A DNA stretch of 24,601 bases, taken from assembly GCA_943331855.1 (NCBI GenBank), contig CALQNE010000023.1:1-24601 (forward strand), given 5' to 3'. Under the pieces are notes generated by a model. The model saw nothing but the letters and a program-made list of their open reading frames with translations, was not told where the DNA came from and did no database searches. A program made the translations under genes and the position numbers. The stretch is from Bordetella parapertussis. GTDB taxonomy: Bacteria > Pseudomonadota > Gammaproteobacteria > Burkholderiales > Burkholderiaceae_B. This document shows positions 9,166 through 17,172 of this stretch, one piece after another. Numbering within the stretch: the stretch's first letter is position 1; the number at the start of each line of letters is the position of its first letter.

Positions 9166-10539
9166 TCAAGTCAAGGCAAGCAGCGCTCGAACTGCAAAAT
9201 CGGTCGAACCCATCACAAGAGAATCAATTTGAGCAGCAATTGATTCATCGTAACCCTCAATGATGAGACCTCTCGCTTTCGCGCGAATTCGTTCAGGGCC
9301 AACAGGCCGTGTCCAGCTACCAAGAGGCGCATCACAACGATTGCTCAACTGACGACCATCCTTCAAACGAATGATAAGCTCAACGTACATCTGATCTAAG
9401 CGACCCGAAATAGTTGAGTCGGCTTTGAGTATGATTTTTTCAAGCATGCCCACAACGTCAGCCGAAAAACGCCTCGCTTGCGTAAAGCTGTCGGGCTCAA
9501 TGTGCCCGTCAAGCAACGCCACTGCCGTTGTGTACTGCCAAGAAAACTTACCGTCTAATCCGGTGTCAGGTTTTGGGCGGTCAATGTAGTGCATCACAGG
9601 TGTACGCAATTCGATGTGCTCGATCTGCGTGCCCCATTGCACATCCGGGTGAGCAGCCCGCGCTTCGAGCGCTGCCGTAATCACGAAATGGGTTGCAAAC
9701 TGCGAGGGGAAAAGCTTCCATGCAGGGCCTGGCGACAATGCCCGTGCGCTCTGCAGCGGCGCAATTAAGTGATGCGGCTCAAATGTCGCGCCAAACAAGG
9801 CGAGGCCCCAGCCTCTTGGACTACCTAAGGCATCGATGTTCGCGGTAAATCCTTCAGCCGCTAACATGGCGGCCTCAACACCATTTGCCGCTGCGTCCCC
9901 GCAGTGCAAGGCTTTAGTCATCGTACCGACATTCGCCAAAACCGAGCCACATCGTGAAGCGGCAATATTCACCGCTGCAAGCATCTTCTCTTGTGTCAAC
10001 CCCATCAGATCTGCAGTAGCCAGAGCAGCCGCCAACGGGCCCACAGCACCAGGGGGATGCATCGTCAACTTGCCTGGCTCGATCTGCCCAGAAGCCAAAC
10101 GTAGACGCCCCTGTGCTTCCACACCCTTTGCCAGCGCGCGAAGCAGAGATCGGCCTTGAGGCCCTTTCCCATTCGCTTCCATCGACTCGGCCATCGCAAG
10201 TAACGCTGGCAGCAGTGGTGAAAGCGCATGATTGGGCGGGTTCCACATCGGCTCGAAATCCAGCACATGCATCGAAGCACCATTGATTCGCGCCGCTTGA
10301 ACCACCCCTGTTGAGAAGCCCTTGCCGATTACCCGCGCAGGCCCCGCGGGCACATCTCGTTGCGCGAGTGTTGCCAAAATTCCTGGACCCGGCTCGGTCG
10401 CACCCGCCATCGCAACGGCCAACCCGTCTAAAAGTAGCAGACGACATTGACGCTCAAGGTTTTCGTCTTGCGCAGACCAGGCATGCAACAAAGACACAAA
10501 GCTACGGGTCAATTCATCGGAAGGTGTCGAAGCGTTCAA
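9166..10539 (-). CDS. MmgE/PrpD family protein, divergent subtype
   Basis: 457 residues from TTG 10539; an in-frame TGA lies upstream and there is no ATG near the start, so TTG is the best choice, with only a weak purine-rich site. Family marks are LLLLDGLAVAMAGA (35-48), ARINGASMHVLDFE (83-96), the GTMTKALHCGDAAANG block (205-220) and the C-terminal KDGRQLSNRCDAPLGS. Two key regions deviate from the 2-methylcitrate dehydratase pattern: HVLDFEPMW replaces HALDxDD, and WKLFPSQFATH (274-284) replaces the Cys-containing KxFxCCxxxH segment. The family includes dehydratases, cis-aconitate decarboxylase and iminodisuccinate epimerase, so the reaction may not be a dehydration. It is first in a two-gene minus operon with the dioxygenase and diverges from the ABC importer. 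Confidence 0.87.
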   Translation of the reverse strand: MNASTPSDELTRSFVSLLHAWSAQDENLERQCRLLLLDGLAVAMAGATEPGPGILATLAQRDVPAGPARVIGKGFSTGVVQAARINGASMHVLDFEPMWNPPNHALSPLLPALLAMAESMEANGKGPQGRSLLRALAKGVEAQGRLRLASGQIEPGKLTMHPPGAVGPLAAALATADLMGLTQEKMLAAVNIAASRCGSVLANVGTMTKALHCGDAAANGVEAAMLAAEGFTANIDALGSPRGWGLALFGATFEPHHLIAPLQSARALSPGPAWKLFPSQFATHFVITAALEARAAHPDVQWGTQIEHIELRTPVMHYIDRPKPDTGLDGKFSWQYTTAVALLDGHIEPDSFTQARRFSADVVGMLEKIILKADSTISGRLDQMYVELIIRLKDGRQLSNRCDAPLGSWTRPVGPERIRAKARGLIIEGYDESIAAQIDSLVMGSTDFAVRALLALT

Positions 10540-10577
10540 TCGAGTGTCTCTCTGCTTTTTTCAAATACATGATCTAT

Positions 10578-10631
10578 AGTTTGATCGTGTTCATTTTCTC
10601 GCAGTTTTAGCTTAAAAAATGAGATCAAACT
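10578..10631. promoter_or_regulatory. Candidate operator dyad in the divergent promoter region
   Basis: AGTTTGATC at 10578-10586 and its exact reverse complement GATCAAACT at 10623-10631 form a perfect 9-base inverted repeat with arm centres 45 bases apart. It sits between the divergent prpD-like and ABC importer genes, just upstream of a sigma70-like promoter for the importer. Spacing of about four helical turns would suit two half-sites bound on one face of the DNA. No regulator gene is in the window. It could also be chance, since the region is AT-rich. Confidence 0.35.
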
Positions 10632-10638
10632 CCACTAT

Positions 10639-10667
10639 TTGGAATCTTATCCGCTGAGCACCATAAT
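10639..10667 (+). promoter_or_regulatory. Candidate sigma70 promoter for the ABC importer operon
   Basis: TTGGAA (10639-10644) and CATAAT (10662-10667) are 17 bases apart and match the -35 and -10 consensus at four and five of six positions. The start site would be near 10674, giving a leader of roughly 100 bases before ATG 10772. The remaining leader holds no recognisable riboswitch or terminator. Confidence 0.4.
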
Positions 10668-10771
10668 ATCGGGTTATCCCTAATCGACTGCCCTGCGCAT
10701 TCGCCACAAACTGCCTAACAAGAATTCATCAATGCGATGACTCCGCACATAATAAATACATTGGGGACAGC

Positions 10772-11872
10772 ATGACACTGATCATTGCGCGCGCGCTTCG
10801 CTCGCGAACAACAACGCATTGCCAGCCACTTTCGTTGCGCCGCACAATTACAACTTTCCTGGCCACTCTACTCCTCGCGATACCGGCCACGAGCGTTTGG
10901 GCTCAACCCGGAGCTGACTGGCAAACTGTTGAAGCGCTTGCAAAAAAAGAAGGCACGCTGAGCCTTTATCACAATCTGCGCCCCTCCGGAATCGAAAAGC
11001 TCCTGTCCGAGTTTCGCAAAACCTATCCCGGCATCAAAACGGACCAAATGCGTCTGGGCAGTGCGCCGCTGATCGAACGCTTTGCCACCGAGTTCACTGC
11101 AGGTCGCAATCTCGCCGACGTCGTGATTACCTTTCCTGACGAAACCATGCTCAAAGGTGTTGACAACGGAGGTTGGGCGCTTGAATGGACGCCGCCAGAA
11201 CTCAGCGCCTTTAAGCCGGAAATCAATCGGGGCAATAAGATGTTTGCCGTACACACGTCTCGCAATGTGATCATCTGGAATAAGCAACGGGTCAAACCCG
11301 CGGATGCACCCAAAGAATGGACTGATTTGTGGGACCCTAAATGGAAAGGCAAAGTGGCCATGGACCCCCCATGGCGCTCAATCGCCGTACAGGGCTTGAT
11401 CGCACACTGGAGCAACATAGGCTTGAGCGATTCAGCGCAAAAACTTAAAGCGAACGATGTACGTTTTTTTGAAGGCTCTGCCGGGGTCTTTCAGGCGGTA
11501 CTGCGTGGCGATGCACTGGTCGGCACCTTGGCCGACCTCCCGCTCGAACCCGGCCTGGTGGATGGCGCGCCAATTGGCTTCGTGTATCCAAAGTCAGGTA
11601 CCGCGATTAACGATGGCTATGTGATGGTACCGGCAAAGGCACCTCATATCAATGCAGGTAAATTATTCGCGAACTGGATCATGTCGGCGCACGGCCAAGC
11701 CGTTTTACAAGAGATTGGCGGCCTGCCAAGCACGCGTCCCGGTATCACGCCACCAAAATTTATTCCTGCCACCTCTTCTCTTTCTAATGTCGTCGACTCG
11801 CTGGCCATTTCCTCCTCTGCCCAGCAGGCTCAGGCAATCAACACTTGGCGTGAAGTTTTTGGGATTCGTTAA
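10772..11872 (+). CDS. Fe3+-type ABC transporter periplasmic binding protein
   Basis: 366 residues. The start ATG follows GGGGA. The N-terminus is long: a basic stretch of about 24 residues, a hydrophobic core, and cleavage after VWA (42-44), giving a mature protein starting QPGADW. The body is a class with AfuA/FbpA/PhnS-like folds (SBP_bac_6/8 type): EGTLSLYHNL near the N-terminus of the mature part, then the LIERFATEFTAG region, the interdomain WTDLWDPKWKGKVAMDPP motif and the C-terminal GKLFANWIMSAHGQAVLQE motif, which is very typical. Such proteins carry ferric iron, but also 2-aminoethylphosphonate, thiamine, spermidine or organic acids. No clear tyrosine pair for iron can be assigned by eye, and catabolic neighbours argue for an organic ligand. 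Confidence 0.9.
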   Translation: MTLIIARALRSRTTTHCQPLSLRRTITTFLATLLLAIPATSVWAQPGADWQTVEALAKKEGTLSLYHNLRPSGIEKLLSEFRKTYPGIKTDQMRLGSAPLIERFATEFTAGRNLADVVITFPDETMLKGVDNGGWALEWTPPELSAFKPEINRGNKMFAVHTSRNVIIWNKQRVKPADAPKEWTDLWDPKWKGKVAMDPPWRSIAVQGLIAHWSNIGLSDSAQKLKANDVRFFEGSAGVFQAVLRGDALVGTLADLPLEPGLVDGAPIGFVYPKSGTAINDGYVMVPAKAPHINAGKLFANWIMSAHGQAVLQEIGGLPSTRPGITPPKFIPATSSLSNVVDSLAISSSAQQAQAINTWREVFGIR

Positions 11873-11878
11873 GCATTG

Positions 11879-13579
11879 ATGAACAGATGGACCAAGCAGA
11901 ACACGATTGCGCAGCATCGTTTTAACTTTCTAGCTCCACTCTACGCCCTGGTCTTCGCGGCCGTCGCACTCATGGCGCTCGTGCCAGTGCTGGCGCTCGT
12001 CCTTGGAAGTCTACGCGACTCACCGCCAGGGCAGCCCGGCAACTGGACGCTTGAGAATTGGGTGAATCTAGCCTCACCTGGAGTGATCGACACCTTAATC
12101 ACCACCATTCAGGTCGCTTGCTTGACCACCATTTTTTCAATGATTTTAGGGACGATGCTGGCGCTCATCATTCATCGTACCGATTTTCGCTGGCCCAACG
12201 CGATGACTGGTTTATTAGGTTTAAGCTTTTATTTCCCATCTTTTATTTTAGGTATGGCGTGGATTGTCATTGGTTCGCCAGGCGGCTTGATTAATGACCT
12301 CATGCGTGAACTATTTGATATCGAGGCTAATCTTGATATCTACAGCGTCAGCGGAATCGTTTTAGTCATGGTGCTTCACCAAGTGCCCTTTGTGTACTTA
12401 ACCATGCGTGGCCCAGTACTTGGAATGGATCCAAGCTACGAAGAGGCCGCTCGCACATCGGGCGCGTCAGCGTTTACGATGCTCAGACGCGTAACCTTGC
12501 CCATGCTGTCGTATGCGCTCGCCTCAAGCGCGTTGCTTTGTTTAGTCATGTCACTTGAACAATTCGGCATCCCTGTTCTACTTGGCATACCAGGTCGTGT
12601 CACAGTCTTAGCCACTCAAATCTATTTGTTATGCCGGTTTCCGCCCACTGCCTATGGCTTGGCCGCGGCAATTGGCTTAACGCTCGCAGCCATTACTGCA
12701 TTGGCAATTTTGCTTCAGCGCAGACTCGCGAGCGGCGGACAAGCGGTGGTCACCACAGGCAAGGCGGGACGCATCACACCGATACGGCTTGGCGCCTGGC
12801 GTTGGCCCGTTAATATTTTTTGTGGTCTATATATTTCGATGGGCCTAGTTTTGCCGACCATCATTTTGCTTTACACCTCATTGATAAAATTTTTTACCGG
12901 CAACCCACTCACCGCTGCGTATACTTTTCGTAACTACATCAGCATCTGGGAATCAGAGGGCACGCAACTCGCCACCTTGAACACCTTGCTTGTCTCGGGC
13001 GGGGGCGCGCTAGTCGGTGTGATGCTTGGCGCCGCGTGTAGCTATTTCACGGTCAGACTTAAACCCACCGGACACCGCGTACTCGACATGCTCGTCATGT
13101 TGCCCTTCGGCGTGCCAGGTGTTGTACTCGGACTGGGGTTGCTCTGGGCCTATGCCTATTTGCCCTTGCCACTTTATGGCACGATGACCTTGATCGTAGT
13201 AGCGTATGTCACACGCTTTTTACCGTATGCAACTGAAACGGCAGGCGCGCGTTTTGTGCAACTTGACCGAAGCCTGGAAGAAGCCGCCTGGACAGCCGGC
13301 GCGAGTCGACAGACAGGGGTTTGGAGAATCGTCTTGCCCTTGAGCTTACCGTCACTACAAAGTGGCTACTTTTTGCTCTTCATGGCCTTTTTCAGAGAGA
13401 TCTCTGCAACGATTTTAATTTTTACAGCCTCCACGTCGGTACTTTCTGTATCAATCTGGTCTTACTTTGAACAAGCTGACTGGGGCATGGCTAGCGCCCT
13501 CTCCATTTTGGCCATGATTTTAATGTTAGGCATCATGTCGGCACTTCTCTGGGCAATGCCTGGAGCACGACAGAGATAA
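11879..13579 (+). CDS. Fe3+-type ABC transporter permease, two-module (FbpB-like)
   Basis: 566 residues from ATG 11879; a TTG immediately before it (11876) is a less likely start. It contains two fused BPD_transp_1 modules, with about twelve membrane segments in total. Each module carries its EAA loop, which docks the ATPase: SYEEAARTSGAS beginning near residue 186 and SLEEAAWTAGAS beginning near residue 465. This fused architecture is typical of FbpB/AfuB/PhnT-type importers, where one polypeptide replaces two permease subunits. The gene begins six bases after the binding-protein stop and is followed 24 bases later by the ATPase, so the three form a complete inner-membrane importer. Confidence 0.92.
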   Translation: MNRWTKQNTIAQHRFNFLAPLYALVFAAVALMALVPVLALVLGSLRDSPPGQPGNWTLENWVNLASPGVIDTLITTIQVACLTTIFSMILGTMLALIIHRTDFRWPNAMTGLLGLSFYFPSFILGMAWIVIGSPGGLINDLMRELFDIEANLDIYSVSGIVLVMVLHQVPFVYLTMRGPVLGMDPSYEEAARTSGASAFTMLRRVTLPMLSYALASSALLCLVMSLEQFGIPVLLGIPGRVTVLATQIYLLCRFPPTAYGLAAAIGLTLAAITALAILLQRRLASGGQAVVTTGKAGRITPIRLGAWRWPVNIFCGLYISMGLVLPTIILLYTSLIKFFTGNPLTAAYTFRNYISIWESEGTQLATLNTLLVSGGGALVGVMLGAACSYFTVRLKPTGHRVLDMLVMLPFGVPGVVLGLGLLWAYAYLPLPLYGTMTLIVVAYVTRFLPYATETAGARFVQLDRSLEEAAWTAGASRQTGVWRIVLPLSLPSLQSGYFLLFMAFFREISATILIFTASTSVLSVSIWSYFEQADWGMASALSILAMILMLGIMSALLWAMPGARQR

Positions 13580-13603
13580 AACTAGCAATGCATAGGCGAA
13601 CTT

Positions 13604-14707
13604 ATGGGCATCTCAGTTAGAGACCTTGTCAAGGTTTACGGACAGTCAACGGTCATCAAAGGAATTTCTTTTGATGTGGCAGATGGCGAATTCGTGACGT
13701 TGTTAGGACCAAGCGGCTGTGGCAAAACCACGACCCTGCGAGGCATCGCTGGTTTAGACACCATCGATGGCGGTGAAATTCGTATCAATGATCAGATTGT
13801 TTCAAATGCGAGCTCAGGCGTTTTTGTGCCACCTCACGAGCGTAATCTTGGCATGGTCTTTCAATCGTATGCTGTTTGGCCTCACCTCACCGTTGCACAA
13901 AATGTTGCCTTTCCACTAACCGTACGAGGCGTTCAAGACACGACCGAAGCGGTTCAGTGGGCGCTTGATATTGTCGGCATGAACCATCTTGCTGCCAGAC
14001 GACCTTCAGAATTATCGGGGGGTCAGCAGCAACGCGTTGCGCTGGCGCGTGCGATTGTCGGTAAACCGCAGGTCTTACTGTTTGACGAACCACTCTCAAA
14101 CTTAGATGCGAGACTACGCGACCGCACGCGGGCAGAGATCAGTCGCATTCAACGCGAACTTCGCGTGCCAGCCATTTATGTGACGCACGATCAGACTGAA
14201 GCGCTTTCGATGTCTGATCGCATCATCGTGCTGAACGCGGGCCTGACGATACAAGACGGCACGCCAACACAGATTTATCACGAGCCTGTTAATCGTTTTG
14301 TCGCAGACTTTATTGGAAATGCGAATTTCTTAAACATACAGCGACGCGGCCCAACATGGACCCTACCTGATGGAACACCACTACTGGTCACTGCCGACGC
14401 CAAGCACCTGAATGACGAACCCGTCGTAGCACTTTTACGTCCGGAAACCATTCGACTTGAAGATCATCCGCCCAATCAAGCAACCCCAGGCCTCAATCGT
14501 TTAACCGGCACGGTTGTCAGCAGCATATTTTTAGGTCAGCATATCGAACATCTCATCCGCGTTGCGGGTACCGAGTTACGCGCGTTCTCGCGTGAACCTC
14601 TTGAAGCCGGCAAGGCGATTACACTATCTTTTCATGCAAGCGACTGTCGAGTATTAATCGATAATACGAATGAGCAACACACCACGCACTCACCAACCAC
14701 CCATTAG
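13604..14707 (+). CDS. ABC transporter ATPase (FbpC/PotA-like)
   Basis: 367 residues. All nucleotide-binding motifs are intact: Walker A GPSGCGKTT (35-43), Q-loop Gln87 in VFQSYA, signature LSGGQQQRVALARA (137-150), Walker B VLLFDEP (157-163) and the switch histidine H195 in VTHDQTEA. The C-terminal third, with LLRPETIRLEDH and TGTVVSSIFLGQHIEHLIRV, is a TOBE-type regulatory domain as in iron, spermidine, phosphonate and sulfate importers. It energises the permease encoded just upstream. A PrpD-like gene follows after 18 bases, tying the importer to catabolism. Confidence 0.94.
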   Translation: MGISVRDLVKVYGQSTVIKGISFDVADGEFVTLLGPSGCGKTTTLRGIAGLDTIDGGEIRINDQIVSNASSGVFVPPHERNLGMVFQSYAVWPHLTVAQNVAFPLTVRGVQDTTEAVQWALDIVGMNHLAARRPSELSGGQQQRVALARAIVGKPQVLLFDEPLSNLDARLRDRTRAEISRIQRELRVPAIYVTHDQTEALSMSDRIIVLNAGLTIQDGTPTQIYHEPVNRFVADFIGNANFLNIQRRGPTWTLPDGTPLLVTADAKHLNDEPVVALLRPETIRLEDHPPNQATPGLNRLTGTVVSSIFLGQHIEHLIRVAGTELRAFSREPLEAGKAITLSFHASDCRVLIDNTNEQHTTHSPTTH

Positions 14708-14725
14708 AACAACAGGATGTTAGTC

Positions 14726-16126
14726 ATGAATCAGCCAACCGCTCCTCAAACGATCCTTGAGCAAATCGCCGAACGTATTGTGTCCTTTGATCTGAAGGCC
14801 ATCACACCGCAGGCCATTATGTTGTCGCGCACCGCCATCATTGATACGCTGGGTGTCACCCTGGCCGGTGCAATCGAGCCATGCACGACCAACCTGTTAC
14901 GCACCCCTGGGGTCGCCTCAGCCCCAGGTATTTGTACAATTTTCGGCACCGCACAAAAAACATCGGCCTTGGATGCCACCTTTATCAATGGTACGGCTTC
15001 GCATGCCTTGGATTACGACGACTTTAGTCAACCAATGGGCGGGCATCAATCTGCCCCGTTGGTCGCTCCGCTCATGGCGATCGCTGAAGAGCGTGGCGCC
15101 TCCGGTCTGCAACTGATTCAGTCCTACGTGGTCGGCATTGAAACCGAAATCCGCCTGGCTCGCGCAGTGAACTTTTACCACTATGACAAGGGCTGGCACC
15201 CCACTGCAACACTCGGTGTGTTCGGGGCCGCTGCAGCTTCCGGCCATCTGTTGGGGCTCAGTGCAAAAAAACAAGCCATTGCGCTGGCCATTGCAGCTTC
15301 CTTTGCTTCGGGCATCAAGGCGAATTTCGGTACGATGGTCAAACCGCTTCACGTTGGGCAATCTGCGCGCAATGGTTTGTTAGCGGCACTCATGGCTGAT
15401 GCAGGCTATGACGCTAACCCCGAAGCGCTTGAACACCATCAAGGTTTTTTCAATGCGTTCAATGGCAAAGGCAATTACGACGCTAAACTTATTTTTGAAA
15501 ACTGGGCAAATCCGCTCGAAGTCTTGAGCCCAAGCATGGGGCTCAAACAATTCGCTTGCTGTGGCAGCACCCATCCTGCGGTCACGATGGCGCTTCAACT
15601 ACGTCAAGAAGAGACCTTCAACCCGCAAGACATCGAAAAAGTCGATATCCTGCCGCACCGACGTCGCCTGCCACACACTAACAACCCAGACCCTCAAACA
15701 CCGCTCGCTGCTAAATTTTCAGTTCAATATGCCGTGGCGCGCGCGTTAGTCAACGGCGCCGTGCGCCTGGATGACTTTGAAGGTGAGGCCCATTTCGACA
15801 GCAATGTGCGCGCGATCATGGCTAAAACAACCGCAATGCCCCATCCCGACATGCCAGACGACTCACCCGACCAATTCGGAGCCGAAGTCATTGTTGCGCT
15901 GAAAGACGGTCGTACAGTTGCTCGGCGGATTAACAGCCTGGTCGGACGCGGTGGCGACTATCCTCTGACAAGCGACGAGCTCTGGGAGAAATTTAACGAT
16001 TGTGCCAAGCGCGTGCTGCCGGCCAACGAAATCCCCGCATTGTTTGCAAAACTCGAAAGCCTCGAAAAAATCAAAAACATCCGTGACCTCACACCTTTAT
16101 TAGCCAAGTTTGCAAAGGCGGCCTGA
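14726..16126 (+). CDS. MmgE/PrpD family protein, canonical subtype
   Basis: 466 residues from ATG 14726. An in-frame ATG at 14717 overlaps the AGGA at 14714-14717, whereas that AGGA is eight bases before 14726, so the later start is preferred. The sequence has RTAIIDTLGVTLAGA near the N-terminus, NGTASHALDYDDF with HALDYDD at 93-99, KGWHPTATLGVFGAAAASG, FGTMVKPLHVGQSARNG and FACCGSTH (276-283), all typical of the MmgE/PrpD fold. Known members dehydrate 2-methylcitrate, decarboxylate cis-aconitate or epimerise iminodisuccinate. No prpB or prpC homologue is nearby, so a methylcitrate-cycle role is not supported. It lies between the ABC importer and a Bug receptor in one operon, suggesting action on an imported polycarboxylate-like compound. 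Confidence 0.9.
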   Translation: MNQPTAPQTILEQIAERIVSFDLKAITPQAIMLSRTAIIDTLGVTLAGAIEPCTTNLLRTPGVASAPGICTIFGTAQKTSALDATFINGTASHALDYDDFSQPMGGHQSAPLVAPLMAIAEERGASGLQLIQSYVVGIETEIRLARAVNFYHYDKGWHPTATLGVFGAAAASGHLLGLSAKKQAIALAIAASFASGIKANFGTMVKPLHVGQSARNGLLAALMADAGYDANPEALEHHQGFFNAFNGKGNYDAKLIFENWANPLEVLSPSMGLKQFACCGSTHPAVTMALQLRQEETFNPQDIEKVDILPHRRRLPHTNNPDPQTPLAAKFSVQYAVARALVNGAVRLDDFEGEAHFDSNVRAIMAKTTAMPHPDMPDDSPDQFGAEVIVALKDGRTVARRINSLVGRGGDYPLTSDELWEKFNDCAKRVLPANEIPALFAKLESLEKIKNIRDLTPLLAKFAKAA

Positions 16127-16186
16127 TTTGAACTGCGCTCAGGTATATAGTGAGCCATCGACCAACTAAGTCCCCTAGGAAACCCG

Positions 16187-17161
16187 ATGAACAGACGAAT
16201 TTTTGTCAGATCCGCCGTGGCTGGTGGCCTTGCGTTTATTGGTTTTCCTGCACTTGCACAACAAGATAAGTTTCCAAGCAAAACCATCAAGTTTGTCGTA
16301 CCGTTCGCAGCGGGTGGCGGGGGCGATGCCATTGCCAGAATTGCCGGTCAAAAGCTATCCGAGCGCATCCATAGTCCCGTTGTCATCGAAAACCGCACAG
16401 GTGCTGGTGGCACCGTCGGCTCAAACTATGTCATGAAGTCAGTGCCAGATGGCTACACGCTACTGAACATGTCCAGTAGTTATTGCATTCAAGCCGCGAT
16501 GGGACCCTTGCCGTTTGATCCGATATTAGATATGCAACCCATCATCATGCTGGCCCAAACCCCAATGGTGTTGCTCGTGCACAATGATTCGCCTTTTCAG
16601 AACGCAGCCGATCTGATCGCTGCTGCCAAAAAAAATCCCGACCGCTATACGCATGGGTCAGCGGGGATCGGCTCAATCGCTCATCTGTCGATGGAAGAAT
16701 TTGCCTACCGTGCGGACATTAAATTGGTGCACGTCCCTTACAAAGGGTCTTCACTTGCCATGAATGATTTACTTGGCGGCAATGTCGACCTCTTACTCAG
16801 TACATCTACATTTACCGCCCCCTACGTAAAGTCAAAGCGTGTCAGGGCACTTGGCATCGCGGGGCAAACTCGGCTATCTATCTTGCCCGACGTTGCGACC
16901 TTCGAAGAGCAAGGTGTAAAGGACTTTAATGTGGTCGATAACAAAGCGTTGGCAGGCCCCAAGGGGATCCCACCTGGAGTCGTCGCCTATCTCAATACTG
17001 AACTGAATGCCGTTTTAAAAGAAAAAGCGGTCTATACACGACTCGAAGACGAGGGCACCACGCCCGTCGGTGGCTCGCCAGAACACATGATGCAATTAAC
17101 GCGCACAGACATTGCACGGTGGAAAAAAGTCATCGAACTACAAAAAATTACCCCACAATAA
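16187..17161 (+). CDS. Bug family (TctC-like) receptor, third copy, Tat-like signal
   Basis: 324 residues; ATG 16187 preceded by AGGAAA. The signal peptide begins MNRRIFVRSAVAGG with a twin-arginine pattern (RRxFxR at 3-8) and ends ALA before Gln25, so export by Tat rather than Sec is possible. The mature part has IKFVVPFAAGGGGDAIAR, IENRTGAGGTVGS, VPDGYTLLNM and HVPYKGSSLAMNDLLGGN, as expected for PF03401. As for the other two copies, no tctAB genes are in view. It sits between the canonical PrpD-like gene and the aldo/keto reductase. A TATAGT box at 16146-16151 lies in the 60-base gap upstream, but without a good -35 element it is weak evidence for an internal promoter. Confidence 0.92.
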   Translation: MNRRIFVRSAVAGGLAFIGFPALAQQDKFPSKTIKFVVPFAAGGGGDAIARIAGQKLSERIHSPVVIENRTGAGGTVGSNYVMKSVPDGYTLLNMSSSYCIQAAMGPLPFDPILDMQPIIMLAQTPMVLLVHNDSPFQNAADLIAAAKKNPDRYTHGSAGIGSIAHLSMEEFAYRADIKLVHVPYKGSSLAMNDLLGGNVDLLLSTSTFTAPYVKSKRVRALGIAGQTRLSILPDVATFEEQGVKDFNVVDNKALAGPKGIPPGVVAYLNTELNAVLKEKAVYTRLEDEGTTPVGGSPEHMMQLTRTDIARWKKVIELQKITPQ

Positions 17162-17172
17162 ACTAGAGCATC

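Noticed and set aside
9914..10447. 177-codon open frame on the minus strand
   Set aside because: It lies wholly inside the PrpD-like gene in another frame; it has no family motifs and a cysteine/glycine/arginine-rich composition typical of a shadow frame.
10868..11287. 139-codon open frame on the minus strand
   Set aside because: It is antisense to the ABC binding protein and shows no recognisable domain.
14918..15361. 147-codon open frame on the minus strand
   Set aside because: It is antisense to the second PrpD-like gene, whose own frame carries clear conserved motifs.
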